A DNA stretch of 7,714 nucleotides from an uncultured Bacillota bacterium (lineage in GTDB: Bacteria > Bacillota > Clostridia > Christensenellales > QAND01): NCBI GenBank assembly GCA_905208455.1, contig CAJLPK010000079.1:1-7714 (forward strand). Direction: 5' to 3'. Position 1 is the stretch's first letter. Each line of letters opens with the position of its first letter. The position numbers and the translations under genes are program-made. Positions 1 through 6,502 of the stretch are shown piece by piece. Under the pieces are notes generated by a model. The model searched no databases. It was given only the letters and a program-made list of their open reading frames with translations, and was not told where the DNA came from.

Positions 1-40
1 CATTACGCTGGGCCGCGGCAGATGGGAGGAGCGCGCATGA
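1..40 (+). CDS. azlC: 3' end of an azlC-like gene (partial)
   Basis: Only the last 12 codons and the stop are inside the window. The frame beginning at base 2 stays open and ends in TGA at 38-40, giving a basic/acidic tail ending GRWEERA. This stop overlaps the ATG of the next gene as ATGA, the usual arrangement for the large (AzlC) and small (AzlD) subunits of the LIV-E branched-chain amino acid exporter. The identification rests on the neighbour and the overlap; the visible residues are too few to show the family. It could be the end of some other gene translationally coupled to azlD. Confidence 0.55.
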   Translation, partial: ITLGRGRWEERA

Positions 41-366
41 CGACCTTGCAGATCGGGATAACGGTAGCGGCCTGCACGCTGGCTACGATACTGACGCGCT
101 TTTTGCCGTTTTGGCTGTTTCCGGAGGGAAGGGAGACGCCCGCATACATCCGGTATTTGGGCACGGTGCTGCCGTATGCAGTGATGGCGATGCTGGTGGT
201 GTATTGCCTAAAGGGGATGACGCCGCTGTCCTATCCGTACGGGCTGCCGGAGCTGATCGGCGTGCTGGCCACGGCGGGGCTTCACCTTTACAAGCGCAGC
301 ACGCTGCTCAGCATTGCAGGCGGCACGGCGGTGTATATGCTGATGGTGCAGTGCATCTTTGTATAA
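37..366 (+). CDS. azlD: AzlD family branched-chain amino acid transport subunit
   Basis: A 109-residue, very hydrophobic protein of the usual AzlD length. About four membrane segments can be drawn (roughly residues 5-25, 38-58, 68-84 and 88-107). Family-typical features are TRFLPF at 20-25, the LPYAVMAMLVVYCLKG stretch at 45-60, and the RSTLLSIAGGTAVYM segment near the C terminus. AzlD is the small membrane subunit that works with AzlC to export leucine, isoleucine, valine or analogues (BrnEF in corynebacteria). The start at 37 was chosen over an in-frame ATG at 22 because GGGAGGAG at 24-31 sits 5 bases before it and the upstream gene stops as ATGA there. The substrate is inferred from the family. 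The gene ends 8 bp before a strong terminator. Confidence 0.9.
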   Translation: MTTLQIGITVAACTLATILTRFLPFWLFPEGRETPAYIRYLGTVLPYAVMAMLVVYCLKGMTPLSYPYGLPELIGVLATAGLHLYKRSTLLSIAGGTAVYMLMVQCIFV

Positions 367-374
367 GGAGTAAG

Positions 375-403
375 AAAAAAAGGACGGCATGCCGTCCTTT
401 TTT
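375..403. terminator. Bidirectional Rho-independent terminator between convergent genes
   Basis: A perfect 16-base palindrome at 382-397 (GGACGGCATGCCGTCC) is flanked by seven A on the left (375-381) and six T on the right (398-403). Read on either strand it gives a GC-rich stem followed by a U tract. It therefore serves azlD on the + strand and the flavin oxidoreductase on the - strand, whose stop codon is only 8 bp to the right. Confidence 0.9.
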
Positions 404-410
404 GATGGCG

Positions 411-1388
411 TCAGCTTTGCTTTTGCAGGGTATGCAGGAAATTTGGGTCCGCCATAAAGGGGCGGGCAAAGCCAAAAAGGGCAACGCGGCTATGCTGACA
501 GATGGGCAGGATATCCTGCATGGTGCGCAGGCCGCCGGTGAGGATGACGGGCGTATCCACCAGGCCGGATAGGCGCACGGCGGCATCCTTGTAGTAGGCG
601 CGTTCCTCCGGGGTATGGGAGCGCCAGCCCAGGCCGCTGATCTCGATGGCGTCCATGCCGGCCTCTGCCAAGGCCCGGCCCATGGGCAGAAAGTCATCGA
701 CGGTGAGCCCGCCCGGCATTTCGTCCGAGCAGTTGATTTTAATCCATACGGGATAGGCCGGGCCGACGGCCTCGCGGATGGCATGGTACACCTCCAGCAC
801 GATGCGCAGGCGGTTTTGTACCGAGCCGCCGTATTCATCCGTGCGCTGGTTGAAAATGGGGGAGATGAAATGGGAGAGCAGGTAGCCGTGGGCGCAGTGG
901 ATCTGCACGCCGTCAAACCCGGCCTTTTTCACGCGCACGGCTGCGTCGGCAAAGAGCCGGGTAACCGAGCGGATGTCGTCCTTGGTCATCTCATGGGCCG
1001 TAAGCCCGCTGGCAGGGTGCACGAGGGCGGAGGGGCCCAGGATGCGGGCAGAGTCAGGATAGCCCTGGCTATGCGAGCTGCCGTGCACGATCTGCATGAC
1101 GATTTTAGAGCCCAGCGCATGCACGGCGTCCGTCACCTTCCGGTACTCGGGAATGAGCGAGTCGCTATAAATGCCGAGCTGGTTTTTGGCAGGCTGCTCG
1201 TAATCGGCGATATAGGCGTAGCTGGTCAAAATGGTGCCGACATCCCCGCGGGCCAGGTCCTGGTATAGCGAAAGAATCTTATCGGTAGGGCGGCCATCCT
1301 CCGTGGCAGCGCCTTCATAGGTGGCAGAGCGGAGGAAATGGTTTTTGGCCTCCAGCGTGCCGATGCAGACGGGATCAAACAGATTCAT
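411..1388 (-). CDS. NADH:flavin oxidoreductase, old yellow enzyme family
   Basis: A 325-residue single-domain FMN TIM-barrel protein. Family signatures are RSATYEGA near the N terminus (20-27, flavin-facing strand), QIVHGSSHSQ (99-108), and the block from VQIHCAHGYLL (161-171) through SPIFNQRTDEYGGS (176-189) to NRLR. The paired His164 and His167 match the substrate-anion-binding His/His pair of YqjM-type enzymes. TGG at 284-286 and FGFARPFMADP at 305-315 form the FMN phosphate site. Such enzymes reduce activated C=C bonds with NAD(P)H; the true substrate cannot be read from sequence. No Fe-S or second NADH domain of the 2,4-dienoyl-CoA reductase type is present, and the C terminus is short, ending about ten residues after the FARPFMADP motif. 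The start at 1388 was chosen over an upstream in-frame ATG at 1490 because AAAGGAGAG lies 7 bases upstream and the conserved domain begins there. It is cytoplasmic and transcribed alone. Confidence 0.92.
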   Translation of the reverse strand: MNLFDPVCIGTLEAKNHFLRSATYEGAATEDGRPTDKILSLYQDLARGDVGTILTSYAYIADYEQPAKNQLGIYSDSLIPEYRKVTDAVHALGSKIVMQIVHGSSHSQGYPDSARILGPSALVHPASGLTAHEMTKDDIRSVTRLFADAAVRVKKAGFDGVQIHCAHGYLLSHFISPIFNQRTDEYGGSVQNRLRIVLEVYHAIREAVGPAYPVWIKINCSDEMPGGLTVDDFLPMGRALAEAGMDAIEISGLGWRSHTPEERAYYKDAAVRLSGLVDTPVILTGGLRTMQDILPICQHSRVALFGFARPFMADPNFLHTLQKQS

Positions 1389-1434
1389 AACACAACTCTC
1401 CTTTCCGGACAATGAGATACGATTGGATAGAAAC

Positions 1435-1440
1435 AGTATA
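1435..1440 (-). promoter_or_regulatory. Candidate -10 element for the flavin oxidoreductase gene
   Basis: On the minus strand TATACT at 1440-1435 lies about 46 bases before the start codon, a fitting leader length. No good -35 is found at 16-18 bases upstream (GTGCAA at 17), and there is no TGn extension, so activity may be weak or need an activator. The same -10 hexamer is used in front of the protease gene. Confidence 0.4.
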
Positions 1441-1507
1441 CGCCAAATCCGGCATTTTTGCACGGCGCGGATGCTGTCGGCAATTGGCAAAAAAACGCCG
1501 TTTCCCA

Positions 1508-1539
1508 GGAAAAGAAAAGGCCGGGCAAAAGGCCCGGCC
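1508..1539 (-). terminator. Rho-independent terminator after the HtrA-like protease gene
   Basis: On the minus strand an 8-bp all-GC stem (GGCCGGGC/GCCCGGCC; arms 1532-1539 and 1519-1526) with a five-base loop is followed by TTTTCTTTTCC (1518-1508). It lies 17 bp after the protease stop codon and separates that gene from the flavin oxidoreductase. Confidence 0.88.
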
Positions 1540-1556
1540 CCGGATAGGCGGCAGCA

Positions 1557-2705
1557 TCATTCAAAATTCATCTGTGTTTTGTCGCCAATGGTGACGGTGG
1601 CGGTGGCCTCCTGGCCGTCGCGCACATAGGTCAGGGTGATGGAGTCGCCGATATTCTTGCTTTCCATCCGCTGGATCATCTCATCCATCGAGCCGATGGC
1701 CTGGCCATCCAGCTTGGTGATGACGTCCCCGACCTTCAGGCCTGCTTTTTCGGCCGGGCCGCCTTTGCTGACGCTGGCCACATAGATGCCGTTTTCCACG
1801 TTATAGGCCTGCTTGCCCTGCTCGGTGAGCGAGCTGCCCATGATGCCGATGCCGCTGCGCGGCACCTGCTTCCCTTGGGCAAGCTGCTCCAGCACGGGGG
1901 AGGCTACATCGGACGGGATGGCAAAGCCGATGCCCTCGATGCTGGTGGTTTCGCCGGTGACGGTGGAAAGCATGGATTTCCGGGTGATGATGCCGACCAG
2001 CTCGCCGTTGGCGTTGAACATCGGGCCGCCGGAATTGCCGGGGTTGACAGCGGCATCCGTTTGGATGAAGGTCTGGGTGGCGCTGTTGAGCACCATCTCG
2101 CGGTTCAGGCCGCTGACGATGCCGCTGGAAACGCTGTTGGCAAACAGGCCGTTGTACGGGCTGCCGATGACAAAGACCGTATCGCCCAGCCTGAGGCTGC
2201 TGGAAGAGCCGAATTTGACAGGCGTAAGGCCGGTCTTGTCGATCTTCAAAATGGCAAGGTCGCTGTAAGAATCCGCAGCCACGACCTCCGCCTCGTACTG
2301 CTGTTCATCGCCGTTCAGCGTCACATAAATGCGGCCGGCCCCCTCCACGACATGGTTGTTGGTGGCAATCAGGCCGTCGGCAGAGTAGACAAAGCCGGAA
2401 CCGTAGCCGCTGGCCACCTCTGTGCCGGCGCGCTGGGCGTACTGGGTGGTGGTGATGCTCACTACGCTGGGCATGACGGCGTCAATGACATCCGGCAGAT
2501 CGGACGAGCCCGTGTTGGGCGCGGTGGACTGCCCGCTATTGGGCGTGGCGGTCGGGGAAGCGGAGGGCCCTGTCTGCGAGATTTGGCTGCCGCGCCCGGA
2601 AAAGGCGAGGATGCCGATGGAGATGCCCACAGCCAGGCACAGCACCGCGATGCATATCTGCATCCAGAGCTTGTTATGGCGTTTGGGAGCGTTTTGCTGT
2701 TCCAT
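1557..2705 (-). CDS. HtrA/DegP-like membrane-anchored serine protease with PDZ domain
   Basis: A 382-residue protein. A short cytoplasmic N terminus is followed by one membrane anchor (about 15-35), a Ser/Thr/Pro-rich linker (about 40-68), a trypsin-like protease domain (about 72-275) and one PDZ domain (about 283-375). The catalytic triad is visible: His118 in TNNHVV, Asp149 in YSDLAIL, and Ser225 in GNSGGP. The PDZ carboxylate loop and following core are seen around GIGIMG and KGGPAEKAGLKVGDVITKLDG. Size and layout match Gram-positive HtrA (HtrA/HtrB/YyxA class), which degrades misfolded proteins outside the membrane. The start codon at 2705 has AAAGGAGT (2722-2715) at 9 bases' spacing. It lies downstream of pstS in the same direction but is separated from it by a terminator and has its own promoter. 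Which paralogue it is cannot be settled from this window. Confidence 0.95.
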   Translation of the reverse strand: MEQQNAPKRHNKLWMQICIAVLCLAVGISIGILAFSGRGSQISQTGPSASPTATPNSGQSTAPNTGSSDLPDVIDAVMPSVVSITTTQYAQRAGTEVASGYGSGFVYSADGLIATNNHVVEGAGRIYVTLNGDEQQYEAEVVAADSYSDLAILKIDKTGLTPVKFGSSSSLRLGDTVFVIGSPYNGLFANSVSSGIVSGLNREMVLNSATQTFIQTDAAVNPGNSGGPMFNANGELVGIITRKSMLSTVTGETTSIEGIGFAIPSDVASPVLEQLAQGKQVPRSGIGIMGSSLTEQGKQAYNVENGIYVASVSKGGPAEKAGLKVGDVITKLDGQAIGSMDEMIQRMESKNIGDSITLTYVRDGQEATATVTIGDKTQMNFE

Positions 2706-2751
2706 AAACGATCACTCCTTTGTAGAAAATGAAAATCAATAGTTCGACGAT

Positions 2752-2780
2752 AGTATAGCCTTTTGCCGGGCCGTCTGCAA
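2752..2780 (-). promoter_or_regulatory. Candidate sigma-A-type promoter of the HtrA-like gene
   Basis: On the minus strand TTGCAG (2780-2775) and TATACT (2757-2752) are separated by 17 bp and precede the start codon by about 46 bases. The -10 is good (5 of 6 to consensus); the -35 matches only its TTG. No CtsR- or CssR-type operator was recognised by eye. Confidence 0.5.
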
Positions 2781-2845
2781 CGCAAATCACAATTGTTCAA
2801 AAGGGAAGCAAGATTCTGACAAGAAAACAAGGTTCATTCAAATGA

Positions 2846-2885
2846 AAGAAAAGGAAAAGCCCCTCCTTGGGGGCGGAGAGGCTTT
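2846..2885 (-). terminator. Rho-independent terminator after pstS
   Basis: On the minus strand an 11-bp stem (arms 2885-2875 and 2866-2856, one G-T pair) with an eight-base loop of GCCCCCAA ends in TTTTCCTTTTC. It starts 22 bp after the pstS stop and implies that pstS is transcribed alone, not with the protease gene. Confidence 0.85.
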
Positions 2886-2907
2886 CCCATTCCATAATGG
2901 GGAGAGT

Positions 2908-3744
2908 TTATTTTACAGACACATAGTTGCTGTCCGTAACGATTTTTTGGCCGGCATCGCTGAGCATGTAGTCGATGAACTTCTGCGCCGCTTCGTTGGC
3001 GCTGCCTTCCTTGGTAACGACCATGAACGGGCGGGAGATGACATAGCTGCCGTCCTTGACGGTTTCGGCGGTGCATTCAACGCCGTCTACCTTCAAGGCC
3101 TTTACCTCGGTGCTCATGGAGCCGTAGGAGATATAGCCGATGGCCGCGTCGTTGCCCTTGATGGACTGGATGACGCCGCTGGTGGCGTCCATGACGCCGG
3201 CGACAAAGCTTTCATCCACATCTTCCAGGCCGAGCAGCTCCTCTACGGCGCTGCGCGTGCCGGAGCCGGCTTCGCGGTAGAATACGGCGATTTGCTTATC
3301 CGGGCCGCCGACCTCTTTCCAGTTGGTGATTTCGCCGCTGAAGATTTTGGAGAGCTGGTCTTTGGTCAGGTCGTTGACCGGGTTGTTGGGGTTGACCACA
3401 GCGACGATGCCGTCGTGGGCAATGGTGGTGGCGGTGAGGCCGGTCTCCTCCGGCTTTAGCTCGCGGGAGATCATGCCGATGTCCGCCGTGCCGTCCTGCG
3501 CGGCCGCGATGCCCTGGCTGGAGCCAGGAGCCTGCATTTCTACCTGTGCCTCGGTATAGGTATCGATGAATTTTTGCATCAGAGGCTCTACGGAGGTGGA
3601 GCCGATGACCATCAGCTTGCTGTCCGATGCGGCGCTGCCGTCCGCGCTGGGGGAAGCGGTATCGCCGCCGCTGCCGCCGCAGCCGGCGAAAATCATCATC
3701 GAGGCCACGACCAGGCCAAGCGTTGCAAACAGTTTACGTTTCAT
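2908..3744 (-). CDS. pstS: Phosphate ABC transporter substrate-binding lipoprotein PstS
   Basis: A 278-residue PBP-like (PstS family) protein. A type II signal peptide has positive residues at 2-4, a hydrophobic core at 6-20 and a lipobox ending FAGC with Cys22 as the lipidated residue. A low-complexity Gly/Ser/Ala/Asp linker follows (23-42). Phosphate-site motifs are GSTS (48-51), the PGSSQGI loop (73-79), SREL (93-96) and the REAGSGTR loop (157-164). GYISYGS (203-209) and the C-terminal FIDYMLSDAGQKIV segment are also typical. It captures inorganic phosphate outside the membrane and hands it to PstCAB. Those permease genes are not adjacent: a terminator and a protease gene follow. The start at 3744 was preferred over an in-frame ATG at 3786 because AGGAGGA (3757-3751) lies 6 bases upstream and the signal peptide begins there. 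A hexamer array resembling a PhoP box lies upstream. Confidence 0.95.
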   Translation of the reverse strand: MKRKLFATLGLVVASMMIFAGCGGSGGDTASPSADGSAASDSKLMVIGSTSVEPLMQKFIDTYTEAQVEMQAPGSSQGIAAAQDGTADIGMISRELKPEETGLTATTIAHDGIVAVVNPNNPVNDLTKDQLSKIFSGEITNWKEVGGPDKQIAVFYREAGSGTRSAVEELLGLEDVDESFVAGVMDATSGVIQSIKGNDAAIGYISYGSMSTEVKALKVDGVECTAETVKDGSYVISRPFMVVTKEGSANEAAQKFIDYMLSDAGQKIVTDSNYVSVK

Positions 3745-3810
3745 AGAAATTCCTCCTAGGTGTTTTGTTCTTGCTTTGTTGTACACAGCATACGGTGCGC
3801 ATGTTAATTG

Positions 3811-3816
3811 CGTATA
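3811..3816 (-). promoter_or_regulatory. Candidate -10 element of the pstS promoter
   Basis: On the minus strand TATACG (3816-3811) or the overlapping TTATAC would place transcription start near 3804, giving a leader of about 60 bases. No TTGACA-like -35 exists at the right distance; instead the TTAACA hexamer array begins there. A poor -35 replaced by regulator sites is the usual form of PhoP-activated promoters. Confidence 0.45.
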
Positions 3817-3833
3817 AACGGAAGATTGAGGAT

Positions 3834-3862
3834 TGTTAAAGCGTTTGTTAGCATTTTGTTAA
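3834..3862 (-). promoter_or_regulatory. PhoP-box-like array of three TTAACA hexamers
   Basis: Read on the minus strand towards pstS there are TTAACA (3862-3857), 5 bases, CTAACA (3851-3846), 6 bases, TTAACA (3839-3834). The 11-12 bp phasing puts all three on one face of the helix. This matches the known Bacillus PhoP box (direct repeats of TT(A/C/T)ACA about 5 bases apart). With the proposed -10 the array covers about -30 to -58, the expected place for activation. A further TTAACA occurs at 3807-3802, near the predicted start point. Binding by the neighbouring regulator is an inference. Confidence 0.7.
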
Positions 3863-3936
3863 GGCGCCGGAGGGGCGGATATTGAGTCAGGAGTATGGCA
3901 AACAACCGCAACAAAAACAACAGTTCATTTATTTGC

Positions 3937-3974
3937 ATTGATTTCAAATTGGCGGATGTTATAATGAAATCAAT
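3937..3974. repeat. Perfect 10-bp inverted repeat bracketing the operon promoter
   Basis: ATTGATTTCA at 3937-3946 is exactly complementary in reverse to TGAAATCAAT at 3965-3974, with 18 bp between. The left arm contains the -35 hexamer. The right arm begins on the last base of the -10 and covers the predicted start point. Because the left arm is not in the transcript, an RNA hairpin is unlikely; a protein-binding operator is the better reading, possibly for autoregulation. Confidence 0.6.
3938..3965 (+). promoter_or_regulatory. Extended -10 promoter of the response regulator-kinase operon
   Basis: TTGATT (3938-3943), a 16-bp spacer and a perfect TATAAT (3960-3965) preceded by TGT (an extended -10 TGn). 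Transcription would start near 3972, about 23 bases before the ATG. It is the best-looking promoter in the window. Confidence 0.75.
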
Positions 3975-3994
3975 CTAAAGATGAGGTGAGTGCG

Positions 3995-4690
3995 ATGTCA
4001 ACGACCCCGTTGATTTTAGTATGCGACGACCAGGCCATGGTGCATGAAGCGCTGGGCGTATACCTGAAAAACGAAGGATACCAGATGGTCTCTGCGTATG
4101 ACGGCGCAGAGGCGCTGAAGCTGGTGGAGGAGAAAAAACCGGATCTGATCATTTTGGATCTGATGATGCCGCAGATCTCCGGCATTGAGGTGTGCCGGGA
4201 GGTGCGCAAAAGCAGCAACGTGCCCATTTTGATGCTGACGGCCAAGGGCGAGGAGATCGACCGTATCCTGGGCCTGGAGCTGGGCGCGGACGACTACATT
4301 GTAAAGCCCTTTTCCCCGCGGGAGGTGGTGGCGCGCATCAAGGCGGTGCTGCGCCGCGTCAACGAAAGCGCGGCAGAGGATACCACCCGTGTGCTGCGTT
4401 TTGACGGGCTGACCATCAACCTGGCCAACTATGAGGTGAAGATCAACGACAAGCAGGTGCCCTTTACCCCCAAGGAGGTAGAGATCCTGTATCTGTTGGC
4501 GTCCCACCCCGGCCAGGTATTCGACAGGGAGCAGATCCTGTCCCGCGTATGGGGCTATGATTATTTTGGCGATACGCGCGCTGTGGATACGCAGATCAAG
4601 CGTATTCGACAAAAGTTTCCGGAAGACGCCAAAGGCTTCGGCATCCGGACCATCTACGGCGTAGGCTACAAATTTGAAGTAGAGCAATGA
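3995..4690 (+). CDS. phoP: OmpR/PhoB-family response regulator (PhoP/PhoB-like)
   Basis: A 231-residue regulator. The receiver domain (about 5-120) has the acidic pair Asp11/Asp12, phosphoacceptor Asp55 in LIILDLMMP, the Thr82 switch residue and Lys104 in VKPF. The winged-helix DNA-binding domain (about 132-229) has the FTPKEVEILYLL, VFDREQILSRVWGY, RAVDTQIKRIRQKF and RTIYGVGYKFE segments typical of the OmpR class. The start at 3995 (ATG) was chosen over the in-frame GTG at 3986 because GAGGTG at 3983-3988 is itself the ribosome binding site. Its stop overlaps the kinase ATG as ATGA, so the two are coupled. The phosphate role is inferred from the divergent pstS with its PhoP-box-like repeats. 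By sequence alone a WalR-like or other OmpR-class role cannot be excluded, and many annotators would call it phoB. Confidence 0.93.
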   Translation: MSTTPLILVCDDQAMVHEALGVYLKNEGYQMVSAYDGAEALKLVEEKKPDLIILDLMMPQISGIEVCREVRKSSNVPILMLTAKGEEIDRILGLELGADDYIVKPFSPREVVARIKAVLRRVNESAAEDTTRVLRFDGLTINLANYEVKINDKQVPFTPKEVEILYLLASHPGQVFDREQILSRVWGYDYFGDTRAVDTQIKRIRQKFPEDAKGFGIRTIYGVGYKFEVEQ

Positions 4691-6498
4691 AAAAGATACG
4701 GCTGCTGCCGCGGCTGTTGTTTCTAACGCTGCTGGCCGTTGTGGTCGCCAGCGTGATGACGGCTGCGATCTATTCTTCGGTAGGGCCGAAAACCTTTGCC
4801 AACGAGCGCGTCAAGGAGCTGCAGCTCAGCGCAGAGGTGGTGTCTACCTATTATGTACAATACCAGTCCGGCGAAATCACCCTGCGGGAATTTGAGCGGG
4901 CGCTGAGCATGTCCGGCGTGATTACGGACAGCCAGATGCAGGTATTCAATACCGAAGGCAAGCTCATCATGCGTTCGACGGACGACAGGCCGAGCAGCTT
5001 TGTCCTCAAAGGGCAGAGCGACAATATCCTGCAGCTGATCCGCAGCGGGGTGCAGGAGGTCATCGAGCAAGGGTATCCTATGATAGAGGAGCATGTGCTC
5101 AACGATGAGATCGGCGAGGTATGCACGGTGATTACTCCGATTTATCATGGGGACGACCTGATTGCCGTAGTGGCGCTGACGATGCCGGAAAGCGAAATCC
5201 GCGCTTCGTTCAACGGGCTGATTCCTGTCCTGTTCTTGAGTATGCTGGTGGCAAGCATCGTGGTCATCATCCCGGTGTACTTTTTGACAAGGCACATCAC
5301 AAAGCCCATCCGGCAGATGCAGGATGTGGCAGTGGCGATGGCGGGCGGCGATTTTTCCGTGCGTGCGGATGAAACGGCGGGCGGGGAGATCGGTACGCTG
5401 GCCACCCAGCTCAACGTGCTGAGCGAGCAGCTCAGCGTGACGATTTCGGCCCTGACGGTAGAGCGCAACCGCCTGCGCCAGACGCTCAACGGCCTGGCAG
5501 AGGGCATCATGGCCACTGATGTGCATTTGCAGATTACCCACACCAACCCGGCGCTGTACCAACTGCTGGAGGTGGAGAGCGATTTCAACGAATGGGGCAG
5601 CCTGCCGTATGCCACCGAGCTGATGCATGCGTATCAGCAGTGCATGCAGAAAAAGGAGGATGCACAGATGAGCCTGCGCATTGGCGCCAACATCATCGGC
5701 GTGACCATCCACCCGCTGATCAGCGATACCGAACGCTGCGTAGGTGCGGTGGCGCTGTTCCGCGATATTACCCAGGCAGAAAGGCTGGAGCAGACGCGCA
5801 AGGATTATGTGGCCAATGTTTCGCATGAGCTGCGCACGCCGTTAAGCGCGGTGCGCGGGCTGACGGAGGCGCTCAGCGACGGGCTCATCAAAACCGAGGA
5901 GGACCGCTCGCGGTATTACGGCTATATCCTGCATGAATGCCTGCGCCTCTCGCGGTTGATCGACGATCTGCTGGAGCTGAGCCGCCTGCAAAGCGGTACG
6001 GAGGCCATGGAGCCGGATAGGCTCAATATCACGGAGCTGATCGAGGAGATGCCGATGCGGTATGAAACGCTGGCAGAGGAGAAGGGCATTGCGTTTACCA
6101 CGGACCTCATGGCAAACTGCCCCTATACCTGGGCCAATGCGGACCGTGTGGAGCAGATCTTAACGATTTTGCTGGATAATGCGTTTAAGTTTACCCCGAC
6201 AGAGGGCCGGGTATGGATCGAAACGCAGGTGCAGAACCAAAAGATCCTGGTGCGCGTGAAAAACAGCGGCGACGGCATCCAGCCGGAGGACCTGCCGCAT
6301 GTCTTTGAACGCTTTTATAAGGCGGATAAGGCGCATACCGGCGGCGGTACGGGGCTGGGCCTTTCCATCGCCAGCGAGATTTTGCAGCGTATGGGAGAGA
6401 GCATCTCGGTATCCAGCGTGCCGGGGCAGACCACAACATTTTCCTTCACGCTGCCGGTGTATGATGCTGCACAGCATAGACCGGACGAGCAAGCCTGA
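4687..6498 (+). CDS. phoR: Sensor histidine kinase, PhoR/PnpS-like (HAMP-PAS-HisKA-HATPase)
   Basis: A 603-residue membrane kinase. It has TM1 (about 8-30), an extracytoplasmic sensor domain of about 145 residues, TM2 (about 178-200), HAMP (about 201-255, starting TRHITKPIRQM) and a PAS domain (about 262-365). HisKA has phosphoacceptor His380 in NVSHELRTP; Glu381 and Thr384 complete the HExxT phosphatase motif. HATPase_c shows the N box (Asn498 in LLDNAFKF), the G1 box (NSGDGI, Asp529), the F box (FERFYKAD, 540-547) and the G2 box (GGGTGLGLSIA, 552-562). All key residues are intact. It presumably phosphorylates the regulator encoded just upstream, with which it overlaps by 4 bases. The layout is shared by Gram-positive PhoR/PnpS and WalK; the divergent pstS favours the phosphate reading. 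The signal sensed by the outer domain is unknown. Confidence 0.93.
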   Translation: MKKIRLLPRLLFLTLLAVVVASVMTAAIYSSVGPKTFANERVKELQLSAEVVSTYYVQYQSGEITLREFERALSMSGVITDSQMQVFNTEGKLIMRSTDDRPSSFVLKGQSDNILQLIRSGVQEVIEQGYPMIEEHVLNDEIGEVCTVITPIYHGDDLIAVVALTMPESEIRASFNGLIPVLFLSMLVASIVVIIPVYFLTRHITKPIRQMQDVAVAMAGGDFSVRADETAGGEIGTLATQLNVLSEQLSVTISALTVERNRLRQTLNGLAEGIMATDVHLQITHTNPALYQLLEVESDFNEWGSLPYATELMHAYQQCMQKKEDAQMSLRIGANIIGVTIHPLISDTERCVGAVALFRDITQAERLEQTRKDYVANVSHELRTPLSAVRGLTEALSDGLIKTEEDRSRYYGYILHECLRLSRLIDDLLELSRLQSGTEAMEPDRLNITELIEEMPMRYETLAEEKGIAFTTDLMANCPYTWANADRVEQILTILLDNAFKFTPTEGRVWIETQVQNQKILVRVKNSGDGIQPEDLPHVFERFYKADKAHTGGGTGLGLSIASEILQRMGESISVSSVPGQTTTFSFTLPVYDAAQHRPDEQA

Positions 6499-6502
6499 AA
6501 TG

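Noticed and set aside
22..36. ATG at 22 as the azlD start
   Set aside because: The extra residues cover the ribosome binding site GGGAGGAG, and the ATG at 37 overlaps the upstream stop and begins the conserved protein.
1389..1490. Longer N terminus of the flavin oxidoreductase from an ATG at 1490
   Set aside because: It would span the predicted promoter and the AAAGGAGAG site, and the added residues are not part of the family domain.
1875..2732. Long plus-strand open frame opposite the protease gene
   Set aside because: It is a Gly/Ala/Asp-rich shadow of a high-GC gene with clear catalytic residues on the other strand; no domain, start signal or operon context supports it.
3790..3815. ATACG/CGTAT inverted repeat in the pstS leader
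   Set aside because: Only 5 bp per arm with a 16-bp gap; expected by chance.
3899..3922. A/C-rich AACA repeats as a second PhoP box for the regulator operon
   Set aside because: The AACA copies are 9, 6 and 3 bases apart, not 11, and lack the leading TT, so they look like low-complexity sequence.
3986..3994. GTG at 3986 as the response regulator start
   Set aside because: The GTG is part of the GAGGTG ribosome binding site for the ATG at 3995, and no other Shine-Dalgarno lies suitably before it.
4723..5826. Long minus-strand open frame opposite the kinase gene
   Set aside because: His/Arg/Leu-rich composition typical of an antisense frame of GC-rich coding sequence; the kinase on the + strand is complete with all its motifs.
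3995..6498. WalR/WalK (YycFG) identity for the two-component pair
   Set aside because: The domain layout fits, and an HtrA gene is near, but there are no yycH/yycI/yycJ genes after the kinase. The divergent pstS with a PhoP-like hexamer array favours PhoPR.
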